DNA of 64,000 nt. Source: Alkaliphilus flagellatus. Lineage in GTDB: Bacteria; Bacillota; Clostridia; Peptostreptococcales; Natronincolaceae. Shown in pieces: positions 1-8,515 of this stretch. The position numbers and the translations under genes were made by a program. The notes beneath the pieces were generated by a model. That model saw only the letters and a list, made by a program, of their open reading frames with translations, did not search any database and was not told the origin of the DNA. Location: NCBI RefSeq assembly GCF_018919215.1, contig NZ_JAHLQK010000006.1:62001-126000 (forward strand), written 5' to 3'. Position 1 is the stretch's first letter. Each line of letters starts with the position of its first letter.

Positions 1-26
1 ATATACATAAGATAGGGGGAAAGATT

Positions 27-824
27 ATGGGTGAAGTCATTGTAATAACCTCTGGAAAAGGAGGGGTAGGAAAAACAACTACTACAGCTAATTTAGGTAC
101 TGGATTGGCACAGTTAGGATATAAAGTTGTAGTGGTGGATGCTGATATTGGATTAAGAAACCTAGATGTAGTAATGGGCTTAGAAAATCGAATAGTTTAT
201 GACATTGTCGATATAGTTGACGGTGTTTGTAGATTAAAACAAGGCCTAATAAAGGATAAGAGATATGAAGGACTACATTTACTACCAGCAGCACAAACTA
301 AGGATAAAAACTCTATTAGTACAGAACAAATGCAAAAGCTCACATTAGAACTAAAAGAGAACTTTGATTATGTTTTAATTGATTGTCCAGCAGGAATAGA
401 ACAAGGTTTTAAAAATGCGATTGCAGGTGCAGATCGTGCTATTGTTGTAACAACTCCAGAAATATCAGCAGTAAGGGATGCAGATAGAATTATTGGGTTA
501 CTTGAAGCATCTGAAATAAGGGATCCTCTACTAATCATTAACCGTATTAGAATTGATATGGTTAAGAGGGGAGATATGATGAATATTGATGATATGATTG
601 ATATTCTAGCTATTGATTTACTTGGGGTAATACCTGATGATGAGACGATTGTCATTTCTACTAATAAAGGTGAACCTGTAGTTACAGATTCAAATTCATT
701 AGCTGGACAGGCATATAGAAATATAACTAGAAGAATTACAGGGGAAAATGTTTCTTTTATAAATATGGAAAGTGAAGAGGGATTTATGAGCAAGCTAAAG
801 AAAATATTTGGTTTAGCTAAATAA
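27..824 (+). CDS. minD: Septum site-determining ATPase MinD
   Basis: ParA/MinD-family ATPase that binds the membrane as an ATP dimer and, with MinC, blocks division away from mid-cell. The deviant Walker A motif GKGGVGKTT is at residues 10-18, with the DADIGLRNLD switch region at about 40-49 and an amphipathic basic C-terminus (FMSKLKKIFGLAK) typical of the MinD membrane-targeting helix. Length 265 aa is standard. A GGGGGA ribosome site lies just upstream of the ATG. minE follows after 23 nt, so the two are one operon; minC presumably lies just outside the window. Confidence 0.97.
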   Translation: MGEVIVITSGKGGVGKTTTTANLGTGLAQLGYKVVVVDADIGLRNLDVVMGLENRIVYDIVDIVDGVCRLKQGLIKDKRYEGLHLLPAAQTKDKNSISTEQMQKLTLELKENFDYVLIDCPAGIEQGFKNAIAGADRAIVVTTPEISAVRDADRIIGLLEASEIRDPLLIINRIRIDMVKRGDMMNIDDMIDILAIDLLGVIPDDETIVISTNKGEPVVTDSNSLAGQAYRNITRRITGENVSFINMESEEGFMSKLKKIFGLAK

Positions 825-847
825 ATATTTGGGAGAGGAGAAAAAAC

Positions 848-1129
848 ATGGATTTATGGAAATTTTTTAGTCGAGACTCTGAAACAAGTAAAAATGTAGC
901 CAAAGAAAGATTGAAATTAGTTTTAGTTCATGATAGAACAAACTGCTCTCCTCACTTTTTAGATATGGTTAAGGGAGACATAATTAAAGTTATTTCTGAT
1001 TATATGGAAATTGATGAGGATGGACTGGATATTAAGTTAACTAAAACTAAAAGAGACTATGATGATTCAAGTGTTCCAGCATTAGTGGCAAATATCCCCA
1101 TTAAGAAGATGAAAGATCGTAGCCGTTAA
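848..1129 (+). CDS. minE: Cell division topological specificity factor MinE
   Basis: MinE stimulates MinD ATPase and drives its movement off the membrane. At 93 aa it has family length: a basic N-terminal MinD-binding segment (KERLKLVLVHDRTNC, about residues 20-34) and the C-terminal topological specificity region. Strong GGAGAGGAG ribosome site. It follows minD directly and is followed by a hairpin terminator, so it ends the min operon. Confidence 0.95.
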   Translation: MDLWKFFSRDSETSKNVAKERLKLVLVHDRTNCSPHFLDMVKGDIIKVISDYMEIDEDGLDIKLTKTKRDYDDSSVPALVANIPIKKMKDRSR

Positions 1130-1160
1130 GTTTTATAAAAACTAATATACAACATATTAA

Positions 1161-1195
1161 AAAAGACTATTTAATTTTTAGATAGTCTTTTTATA
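1161..1195 (+). terminator. Terminator after minE
   Basis: Inverted repeat AAAAGACTAT / ATAGTCTTTTT with an 11-nt loop and a T run. The remaining sequence to about 1400 is AT-rich and should hold the promoter of the next gene; no further structure was recognised there. Confidence 0.8.
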
Positions 1196-1400
1196 ATACA
1201 TAGGAAAATTATGCATCTATTAAAATTGTTCATAAGCCATAATTTTAGTTATGTATTTCAACAAAGTTAATCTATAAGTTTTTCAAAAGAAAAACTTGTC
1301 CAATTTAATACAACTTTAATATAGAATTTACTTAAGTAATAAAATTACTGTGTAATCAATATATTATACTAAAGCAAAAGCAAAGGAGTGAGTATAGTAT

Positions 1401-2096
1401 ATGGTTACAGGAAAAAACAGAGCAAATTCTTCTAACAATTTATTTGCAAAAAGAAAACTATGTATCAACTCTACAAGCTATCATAATTGGCTTAGGAAAA
1501 CATTTACTAGAACTATTATTTCGATTATATTGATTATGTTAGTATTAATTATTCAAATGTTAAATTTTCAAGCACCAAAGAATGCATTAAATTTTGTAGA
1601 GGAAAAATTAGAACATAATGCAAGTCTAAATACTTATATAGCAGGAGCAAAGAAATTATATGCACATGTTAAGTTATTTGGGGGTAAAGCATTAGAAGCA
1701 ATGAAGCTAGAAGGTAAAGTAGAAAACAAATTTATATTACCAGTAGATGGAAACATAATTTCTTATTTTAATGAAAATATTGGTGAGACATCAAATGTAT
1801 CAAAGGGTTTAATTTTTTCTAGTGATACAGGAAAAAATATTTATTCTGTTGATGATGGTGTTATTATTGATATTGGATCAAATAAATTTATTGGCAACTA
1901 TATTATTATAAAGCATAAAGGAGAATTACTATCTGTATATAAATATCTTGATACTAATCATGTAGAGTTGAATCAAAGGGTAGAAAAGGGTCAAGTAATA
2001 GGGACTTCATCTGAAAAGCTTTTGTTAGAAGTATGGTATCGAAATGAGGCTGTTGATCCTATTAAATATATAGATTTAAGTATGAAACAATTATAA
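1401..2096 (+). CDS. spoIVFA: SpoIVFA-like regulator, degenerate M23 (LytM) domain
   Basis: 231 aa membrane protein: a single hydrophobic segment at about residues 36-54 followed by an extracytoplasmic M23-like domain (about 110-230). The active M23 zinc ligands are not apparent: where HxG..D is expected the protein reads KGLIFSSDTGKNIY. This fits SpoIVFA, a non-catalytic LytM protein that holds the SpoIVFB protease inactive in the mother cell until forespore signals arrive. The immediate downstream neighbour is an M50 protease of the SpoIVFB type, and the min-spoIVFAB-rplU order matches Bacillus subtilis. Start supported by GGAGTGAG about 10 nt upstream. Confidence 0.8.
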   Translation: MVTGKNRANSSNNLFAKRKLCINSTSYHNWLRKTFTRTIISIILIMLVLIIQMLNFQAPKNALNFVEEKLEHNASLNTYIAGAKKLYAHVKLFGGKALEAMKLEGKVENKFILPVDGNIISYFNENIGETSNVSKGLIFSSDTGKNIYSVDDGVIIDIGSNKFIGNYIIIKHKGELLSVYKYLDTNHVELNQRVEKGQVIGTSSEKLLLEVWYRNEAVDPIKYIDLSMKQL

Positions 2097-2116
2097 TATA
2101 TGGAGCTAAAAATAAA

Positions 2117-3016
2117 ATGAATTTATTTAAAATATTTAATATAGAAATAAAAATTAGTTATTTGATTTTTTTCATACTGATTTTCAGTATGTTTTTTAAT
2201 TATTTTATTGAACTGCTAATATTAATTATAATTGTTTTAATACACGAATTAGCTCACTGCTGTTTATGTATTTACTATGATATAGAAGTATCCGAGGTGA
2301 AGTTGTTTGCTTTCGGTGGAGTGGCTAAATTTCGAGGTGATATTGAGACTGATTCCAAACGTGAAATTGTTATTGCACTAGCAGGACCTCTATCTAATTT
2401 TATACTTAGTATTATTTTGATTTTTGTAGTGAATATATTTAATATTGAAATGAATAATATAATACAATTTTGCTTAGTAGCTAACTTAACTATAGGTATA
2501 TTTAATCTTATTCCTACACTACCATTAGATGGTGGAAGGATTATAAGAGGAATTATAGGATACTATGTGGGAATTAAGAAGGCTACGTATATTGTAGTAA
2601 GGTTAGGCTATATTGTATGTATATTATTATTTGGGATTGGAATATATTTAACATTGGTTTATAATATAGAATATATTTTTTTAAATATGCTATCTATTTA
2701 TATATTTGTATCTAACCGAAAAGAGAAAAATAGGATTAATTTTATCTTTGTTAAAAATCTTGTTTTGAAAAAAAAATCCCTATTTAGTGAAGGAATTATG
2801 GATGCAAAATATGTAATAGCTATGGAATTTATCGACATAAAAAAAATATTTGATGAATTTACACTTGAAAAATATCATATTATAACAGTTATAAATACAA
2901 AAGGTAAAGTTATAGGAAGCTTATCAGAAAGTGAGATTATAGATGCTATTATTAATCACGATAACAATATCACTTTAGGATATCTAATAGATATTTATAA
3001 ACAAAGACTAAGTTAA
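2117..3016 (+). CDS. spoIVFB: Intramembrane metalloprotease SpoIVFB (M50 family)
   Basis: Site-2-protease type zinc metalloprotease that in sporulating bacteria cleaves pro-sigma-K. The HELAH zinc motif is at about residues 43-47, the second ligand motif NLIPTLPLDGGR at about 130-141, and several membrane helices surround both. The C-terminal part (about 225-290) resembles a CBS domain, as in SpoIVFB. Located 20 nt after spoIVFA. Codon use is AT-rich like its neighbours. Confidence 0.88.
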   Translation: MNLFKIFNIEIKISYLIFFILIFSMFFNYFIELLILIIIVLIHELAHCCLCIYYDIEVSEVKLFAFGGVAKFRGDIETDSKREIVIALAGPLSNFILSIILIFVVNIFNIEMNNIIQFCLVANLTIGIFNLIPTLPLDGGRIIRGIIGYYVGIKKATYIVVRLGYIVCILLFGIGIYLTLVYNIEYIFLNMLSIYIFVSNRKEKNRINFIFVKNLVLKKKSLFSEGIMDAKYVIAMEFIDIKKIFDEFTLEKYHIITVINTKGKVIGSLSESEIIDAIINHDNNITLGYLIDIYKQRLS

Positions 3017-3101
3017 TAAATATTTTCCAATTGTTTATGTTATCATATAACTAAAAGAGTTTTAAAAACCAAGGATGGACTTTGAAGGGAGAAAAATAAT
3101 G

Positions 3102-4937
3102 GATAAGTTACAAATCGATAATTTATTATATAATGTAGAAAGACCAGCTAGGTATTTAGGGAATGAGTTAAATAGTGTACATAAAATAGTTGATGAAAAT
3201 ATGATTAGATTTGCATTTTGTTTTCCAGATGTTTATGAGGTAGGAATGAGTCACCTGGGAATGCAGATTTTATATAATTTACTAAATAAACAAGAAAGCA
3301 TTTTCTGCGAAAGGGTTTTTACACCAGCCATAGATATGGAGGAAGAAATGAATAAGAATAATATTCCTCTATTTGCCTTAGAGAGCAGGCAACCTATTAG
3401 AAATTTTGATTTCGTAGGATTTACTCTGCAATATGAACTAAGCTATACTAACATATTGAGTATGTTAAAACTAGCAGGCATCCCTATTTATAGTGGAGAT
3501 AGAAAAGACGAAGATCCTATTATAATTGTAGGTGGACCTTGTGTGTACAATTGTGAGCCAATAGCAGATTTTATTGATATAGCAGTATTAGGAGAAGCAG
3601 AAGAAGTAATTTTAGAGATTACAGATCTGTATAATAAATTTAAAAATGGTAATTATAATAGACTTGAATTCTTAAAGCAAGCTGCTTTAATTGAAGGAGT
3701 GTATATTCCTTCACTTTATGACGTAAATTATAATGAGGATGGAACTATTAATGGAGTTACTCCAAAGTTTGATGGAATACCAAAGACAATACGCAAAAGA
3801 GTAATTAAAAATTTAGATGATGTATTTTATCCTGAGGAAATTATTGTACCCTATTTAAACATTGTTCATGATAGAATTATGATGGAAATTTTTAGAGGAT
3901 GTATTAGAGGCTGTCGTTTTTGCCAAGCAGGTATTATATATAGACCTGTAAGAGAAAAATCTTTTGATAGGTTACAGGAGATAACAAAGAATCTTGTTTC
4001 AAGCACAGGGTATGATGAAATTTCACTAGCATCTTTAAGTACCAGTGACTATTCACAATTGGAAGATTTAGTTAGACATTTAATAGATGAATATGGCAGC
4101 AAAAAAATAGGTATATCATTACCCTCTTTAAGATTAGATAATTTTTCTCTTCAATTAATTGAAGAAATTCAAAAGGTTAGAAAAACTGGGTTAACATTTG
4201 CACCAGAAGCTGGAAGTCAAAGACTTCGAGATGTTATTAATAAAGGAATAACAGAAGAAGACCTAATTAATGCTACTGAAAATGCATTTAGTTCTGGTTG
4301 GAGTAGTGTAAAATTGTATTTTATGATTGGCTTGCCTACCGAAACAGATACGGATATTATAGGAATTAAAGATCTGGCCTTTAAGGTAGTCGATGCATAT
4401 TACAAAACTCCAAAGGAACAAAGAGGAAAGGGATTGAATGTTACAGTAAGCGCTTCCACTTTTGTACCAAAACCATTTACACCTTTCCAATGGGAACCAC
4501 AATCTACATTAGATGCAATATATGCGAAACAGAAATTGTTAGTATCAGAGCTTAAGCATAAAAATATTACATTTAACTATCACGATTCTAAAACAAGCTT
4601 ACTAGAAGCCGTATTTGCTAAGGGAGATAGACGACTTTCAAAGGTGCTTGAAATTGCATTAGAAGAAGGTTGCAAATTTGATGGCTGGATAGAACATTTT
4701 AATTTTGATAAGTGGATGGCTATATTTGATAAGGCAAATATTGATCCATCTTTTTATGCTAATAGACGTAGAGAATATGATGAAGTATTGCCATGGGATC
4801 ATATTGATGTAGGAGTTAGCAAGCAATTTTTAATAAGAGAAAGCGAAAATGCTAAAAATGAAAAGGTGACAGCTAATTGTAGGACAAGTTGTGCTGGCTG
4901 TGGAGTTAATCAAATTTTTACAGGGGGAATATGCTAA
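3102..4937 (+). CDS. Radical SAM protein with B12-binding-like N-terminus (TIGR03960 type)
   Basis: 611 aa with an N-terminal cobalamin-binding-like region and a radical SAM core carrying CxxxCxxC in RGCIRGCRFCQAG. The C-terminus is Cys-rich (CRTSCAGCGVNQ), as in the TIGR03960 family. Exact reaction unknown. The next gene, overlapping its stop by one base, is the usual partner (TIGR03936/DUF2344), fused to it in some species, and RNase G follows, the standard clostridial arrangement. An ATG 27 nt earlier is possible, but AGGGAG is best spaced for this start. Confidence 0.85.
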   Translation, partial: DKLQIDNLLYNVERPARYLGNELNSVHKIVDENMIRFAFCFPDVYEVGMSHLGMQILYNLLNKQESIFCERVFTPAIDMEEEMNKNNIPLFALESRQPIRNFDFVGFTLQYELSYTNILSMLKLAGIPIYSGDRKDEDPIIIVGGPCVYNCEPIADFIDIAVLGEAEEVILEITDLYNKFKNGNYNRLEFLKQAALIEGVYIPSLYDVNYNEDGTINGVTPKFDGIPKTIRKRVIKNLDDVFYPEEIIVPYLNIVHDRIMMEIFRGCIRGCRFCQAGIIYRPVREKSFDRLQEITKNLVSSTGYDEISLASLSTSDYSQLEDLVRHLIDEYGSKKIGISLPSLRLDNFSLQLIEEIQKVRKTGLTFAPEAGSQRLRDVINKGITEEDLINATENAFSSGWSSVKLYFMIGLPTETDTDIIGIKDLAFKVVDAYYKTPKEQRGKGLNVTVSASTFVPKPFTPFQWEPQSTLDAIYAKQKLLVSELKHKNITFNYHDSKTSLLEAVFAKGDRRLSKVLEIALEEGCKFDGWIEHFNFDKWMAIFDKANIDPSFYANRRREYDEVLPWDHIDVGVSKQFLIRESENAKNEKVTANCRTSCAGCGVNQIFTGGIC

Positions 4938-5677
4938 TGATAACCATACGTTCTAGATTTTATAAAAAGGGAGACATGGTGTTTATTTCGCATCTAGACC
5001 TAGTAAGAGTTTTTGAGAGGGCAGTTAGGAGGGCTAATATACCTGTTGCTTATACACAAGGATTTAATCCTAGGCCTATTATGGCATTTGCTACTGCCTT
5101 AGGTGTAGGAGTAGTTAGTGAAGGGGAATATATTGATATACAGTTAAGTGAAAAGTTAGATTCTAATTCATTTACAGAGAAGTTAAACAACGTATTGCCA
5201 GAAGGATTAAAAATAATTAAAAGTTTAGCAATTAGTAATAAGGAACAATCATTAATGTCTATTATTTCAAGTTCTACTTACTTAGTAAAATTACAAACAA
5301 AAGATATATTATCTAAAGACAATATTGAAGGATATATAAAGGAATTTTTAGATTATGAATCAATAATCGAACTAAAGGAAAAAAAGAAAAAACCTCATCA
5401 TAAAAATAGAAAGCCAGAGTTTAGAGAGATTAATATTAGACCATTAATTAAAGAGGTTGAACTATTCTGTATAGATAACCATGAAGTCATTCTAAAAATG
5501 CATTTAGCAGCTGGGAGTGAAGCTAATCTTAAGCCAGAGATAGTTATTAGTAAATTAAAAGAAATTACTAATCTAGAAATAGTAGAAGATAAAACGAGGG
5601 TTCAGAGATTAGACCTATTTAAGGAAGAAAATGGAGAGTGCATAACTCCTTTGGATAAAGTGGATATTATGGAGTAA
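4937..5677 (+). CDS. TIGR03936/DUF2344 family protein, radical SAM partner
   Basis: 246 aa, basic middle region (KEKKKKPHHKNRK) and the RSRFYKKGDMVFISHLDL opening typical of DUF2344. Function unknown, but it pairs with the upstream radical SAM protein and is probably linked to tRNA/rRNA metabolism because RNase G and ribosomal genes follow (inference). The ATG overlaps the upstream stop as TAATG, which suggests translational coupling; another in-frame ATG lies 6 nt earlier. Confidence 0.8.
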   Translation: MITIRSRFYKKGDMVFISHLDLVRVFERAVRRANIPVAYTQGFNPRPIMAFATALGVGVVSEGEYIDIQLSEKLDSNSFTEKLNNVLPEGLKIIKSLAISNKEQSLMSIISSSTYLVKLQTKDILSKDNIEGYIKEFLDYESIIELKEKKKKPHHKNRKPEFREINIRPLIKEVELFCIDNHEVILKMHLAAGSEANLKPEIVISKLKEITNLEIVEDKTRVQRLDLFKEENGECITPLDKVDIME

Positions 5678-5695
5678 AATTAGGGAGTTGATTAT

Positions 5696-7198
5696 ATGAA
5701 CCAAATTATAGTTGATGTTGGGATTAATGAGAATAGACTAGCACTAGTGGAAGATGAAGAGCTAGTTGAACTATATATAGAAAGACGAAATAATAAACGT
5801 ATAGTTGGCAATATTTATAAAGGTAGAGTGGTTAATGTCCTTCCAGGAATGCAAGCTGCCTTTGTTGACATTGGATTAGAAAAAAATTGTTTTCTTTATG
5901 TTAAAGATGCTCTAGGTCAAGAATTTTTTAATAAGGATGAAGATCAATATAATGACATATCGATAAAAGATGTTGTTAAGCAAGGTCAAGAAATAATAGT
6001 ACAGGTAATTAAAGAGCCAATTGCTAGTAAAGGTGCTAGAGTAACTACGAACATAACATTACCTGGAAGATATCTAGTTCTAATGCCACATACTACATAT
6101 GTTGGCGTATCTAGAAAAATAAGTTGTTCAGACGAAAGAAGTCGATTAAAAGAAGAAATTGAAGAATTGAAACCAGATAATATGGGTATAATTGTTAGAA
6201 CTGTGGCTGAAGGAAAAAACAAAGATGATTTTAAGGAAGATATTAAGTTTTTACTAAAATTATGGCAGAAGATTGAGAAAGAAAAAAAATTAGGTTTTGC
6301 TCCAAGAGCAATATATAAGGATTTTGATTTAATAAATAAAACAATCCGTGACACCTTTAGTAAGAATATAGATAAATTTATTATAAATGATCCTGATGAA
6401 TATAAAAATGCTATGGAACTAGTTGAACTACTATCTCCACATTTGAAGGATAGAATTTCTTATTTCGACGAAGCTACTGACATATTTGGATATTATAAAA
6501 TAGAGTCTCAGATTAACAAGTCATTAAATAGAACAATATGGCTAAAAAGTGGTGGTTATATTGTGCTGGACAACACGGAAGCTCTTACGGTTATAGATGT
6601 AAATACGGGTAAGTATGTAGGGAGCATTGATTTAGAGGATACAGTTTTAAATACTAATCTAGAGGCAGCTATTGAAATTGCTAAACAATTAAGATTACGA
6701 GATATAGGTGGAATTATTATAATTGACTTTATAGATATGACAAATGAAGAAGATGATCAAAAGGTATTGGATGCCTTAGAAAAAGCTTTAAATAAAGATC
6801 GGACTAAAAGCAAGGTTTTAGGAATGACAGAATTAGGATTAGTCGAGATGACAAGAAAAAAGGTTAGGCAAAGACTAGAATCATTATTACAAAAAAAATG
6901 TCCATGTTGTGATGGAACAGGTAGATTATTAAATGAATACACATTATTACATAAGTTTGAAAAGGAAATGACTAGAATTAGCGTACACACTAATTCTCAA
7001 GCTGTTGTATTTGAAGTGCATCCAACGGTTTTACAGGTTTTCAAACAGGAAGATGGAATAGTAGAAGAAATAGAAAATAAAACTAATTTAAAATCATTTG
7101 TACTTTCTAATCCATTTTTACACTACAATGATATAGTAGTAAAGGCCATGGGGAACATTCAAACTATAAAGAAGCTAATAGATGAAATTGACAGCTAA
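5696..7198 (+). CDS. rng: Ribonuclease G/E family endoribonuclease
   Basis: 500 aa Rne/Rng family enzyme that cuts single-stranded RNA 5' of structured RNAs during rRNA and mRNA maturation. Visible features are an N-terminal S1 domain (about 37-120), the catalytic region with DVNTGKYVG (about 302-310), and a zinc-link CPCCDGTGR (about 402-410). It lacks the long RNase E scaffold, so RNase G-like. Good GGGAG ribosome site. It precedes the L21 operon. Confidence 0.9.
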   Translation: MNQIIVDVGINENRLALVEDEELVELYIERRNNKRIVGNIYKGRVVNVLPGMQAAFVDIGLEKNCFLYVKDALGQEFFNKDEDQYNDISIKDVVKQGQEIIVQVIKEPIASKGARVTTNITLPGRYLVLMPHTTYVGVSRKISCSDERSRLKEEIEELKPDNMGIIVRTVAEGKNKDDFKEDIKFLLKLWQKIEKEKKLGFAPRAIYKDFDLINKTIRDTFSKNIDKFIINDPDEYKNAMELVELLSPHLKDRISYFDEATDIFGYYKIESQINKSLNRTIWLKSGGYIVLDNTEALTVIDVNTGKYVGSIDLEDTVLNTNLEAAIEIAKQLRLRDIGGIIIIDFIDMTNEEDDQKVLDALEKALNKDRTKSKVLGMTELGLVEMTRKKVRQRLESLLQKKCPCCDGTGRLLNEYTLLHKFEKEMTRISVHTNSQAVVFEVHPTVLQVFKQEDGIVEEIENKTNLKSFVLSNPFLHYNDIVVKAMGNIQTIKKLIDEIDS

Positions 7199-7225
7199 AT
7201 AGTTGACACTGCAATAACAATATGA

Positions 7226-7312
7226 TAATATATATATCTGTAAGTAGCCGCACGAATCGGGTTTTAAACGTTAGTACCTAGTATTCGGCGAGTTTGGGTC
7301 AGGGAGGTGTAA
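7226..7312 (+). ncRNA. L21 ribosomal protein leader
   Basis: The stretch between rng and rplU is GC-richer than nearby spacers, with short pairing blocks (CCGCACGAATCGGG, then TACCTAGTATTCGGCGAG) and the ribosome site at its 3' end. Position and content match the Firmicutes L21 autoregulatory leader (Rfam L21_leader). Exact ends are approximate. Confidence 0.7.
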
Positions 7313-7315
7313 TTT

Positions 7316-7627
7316 ATGTACGCAATTATTGAAACAGGTGGAAAACAATACAGAGTTCAAGAAGGAGATACACTATTTGTTGAAAAATTAGAGGCTAATC
7401 AAGGCGATGTAGTTACTATTGATAGTGTATTAGCAGTTTCAAAAGACGGTAAATTAACTGTTGGTAGTCCAGTAGTTAATGGTGCTAAAGTTGAAGCTAA
7501 GGTTGTTGAACAAGGAAAAGGTAAGAAGATCATCGTTTTCAAATATAAGCCAAAGAAGGACTATAGAAGAAAACAAGGTCATCGTCAACCTTACACAAAA
7601 TTAGTGATTGAAAAAATTAATGCTTAG
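7316..7627 (+). CDS. rplU: 50S ribosomal protein L21
   Basis: 103 aa, full length, starting [15 protein letters not shown] and ending with the conserved [14 protein letters not shown] block. Binds 23S rRNA. GGGAGGTG ribosome site 8 nt upstream. First gene of the rplU-prp-rpmA unit, behind an L21 leader. Confidence 0.97.
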   Translation: MYAIIETGGKQYRVQEGDTLFVEKLEANQGDVVTIDSVLAVSKDGKLTVGSPVVNGAKVEAKVVEQGKGKKIIVFKYKPKKDYRRKQGHRQPYTKLVIEKINA

Positions 7628-7640
7628 GATGTAATAATTT

Positions 7641-7973
7641 ATGATTTCAATCTCTATTTATCGTAATGCTAAAAAAAATATTGAGCAATTTATAGTAAAA
7701 GGACATGCCTATGCGGCTGACCCAGGTCAGGATATTGTTTGTGCAGCTGTTTCTGTCTTAAGTCAAACTACAGTATTAGCACTTCATGAAATAGCCCATG
7801 TAGCTATTGAATATGAAATTGAAAATGGTTACCTAAAATGTAAGTTGCCAATGAATTTAATGGAAAAAGAGCTATACGAGACAAAGCTTTTAATTGATAC
7901 AATGCTTTTAGGATTAAATAATATCCGAGAAAGCTATCCACAATATGTTGAGATTCATGACAAGGAGGTGTAA
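7641..7973 (+). CDS. prp: Ribosomal-processing cysteine protease Prp (YsxB family)
   Basis: 110 aa. Prp removes the N-terminal extension of L27 in Firmicutes. The catalytic residues are visible: His in KGHAYAADPGQDIVCAA (about residue 22) and Cys in the same block (about 34). Placed between rplU and rpmA as usual. The L27 encoded next has the matching cleavage extension. Confidence 0.92.
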   Translation: MISISIYRNAKKNIEQFIVKGHAYAADPGQDIVCAAVSVLSQTTVLALHEIAHVAIEYEIENGYLKCKLPMNLMEKELYETKLLIDTMLLGLNNIRESYPQYVEIHDKEV

Positions 7974-7976
7974 GTC

Positions 7977-8279
7977 ATGCTATTTAGAATAGACCTTCAG
8001 TTATTCGCGAGCAAAAAAGGGGTAGGTAGCTCCAAAAACGGTCGTGATAGTATTGCAAAAAGACTAGGTGTAAAAAGAGCGGATGGACAGTTCGTTACAG
8101 CTGGTAATATTTTAGTAAGACAAAGAGGAACAAAAATTCATCCTGGTATTAATGTAGGCAAAGGATCAGATGATACTCTTTTTGCAATGGTAGATGGTGT
8201 TGTTAAGTTCGAAAGAAAAGGTAAAGATAAAAAACAGGTAAGTATTTATCCAAGAGAAAATGCTGTAGCTGCTAACTAG
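7977..8279 (+). CDS. rpmA: 50S ribosomal protein L27 with Prp-cleaved extension
   Basis: 100 aa. The N-terminus [11 protein letters not shown] precedes [14 protein letters not shown]; Firmicutes L27 is cut by Prp after the LQxFA motif to expose the tail that reaches the peptidyl-transferase centre. AAGGAGGTG ribosome site lies within the end of prp, 3 nt separating the two genes. Followed by a strong terminator. Confidence 0.96.
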   Translation: MLFRIDLQLFASKKGVGSSKNGRDSIAKRLGVKRADGQFVTAGNILVRQRGTKIHPGINVGKGSDDTLFAMVDGVVKFERKGKDKKQVSIYPRENAVAAN

Positions 8280-8283
8280 TAGA

Positions 8284-8309
8284 AAACCGCCAAGGGCGGT
8301 TTTTTTATT
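8284..8309 (+). terminator. Terminator after rpmA
   Basis: AAACCGCC-AAG-GGCGGTTT stem-loop followed by a run of T. It ends the L21-L27 unit. Confidence 0.92.
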
Positions 8310-8391
8310 GATTTATATTATAGTATATACCAGCAGTAAAAAGAAAATTTATGTGTTTTGTTTAATTGCTAGCTGGTTATACTAAATGTAG

Positions 8392-8419
8392 TTGACATCA
8401 GTATTAATACTGATATAAT
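8392..8419 (+). promoter_or_regulatory. SigA promoter with palindromic operator, upstream of obgE
   Basis: TTGACA (8392-8397), 16-nt spacer, TATAAT (8414-8419). The spacer is almost entirely the perfect 18-bp palindrome ATCAGTATTAATACTGAT (8397-8414), which also touches both promoter hexamers. Such placement suggests repressor binding; the regulator is unknown. The leader to obgE is about 90 nt. Confidence 0.75.
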
Positions 8420-8515
8420 AAAATGGTAAAATAGTGAAAAGTGTGTGTAATTATATGTTGCTATAATCATAGTATTTTATAAAAACATGTTATAGCAATA
8501 ATTAAGGGTGATTAT

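Noticed and set aside
368-793. Antisense open frames opposite minD and other host genes
   Set aside because: They lie opposite well-conserved genes, lack ribosome sites and show no recognisable protein.
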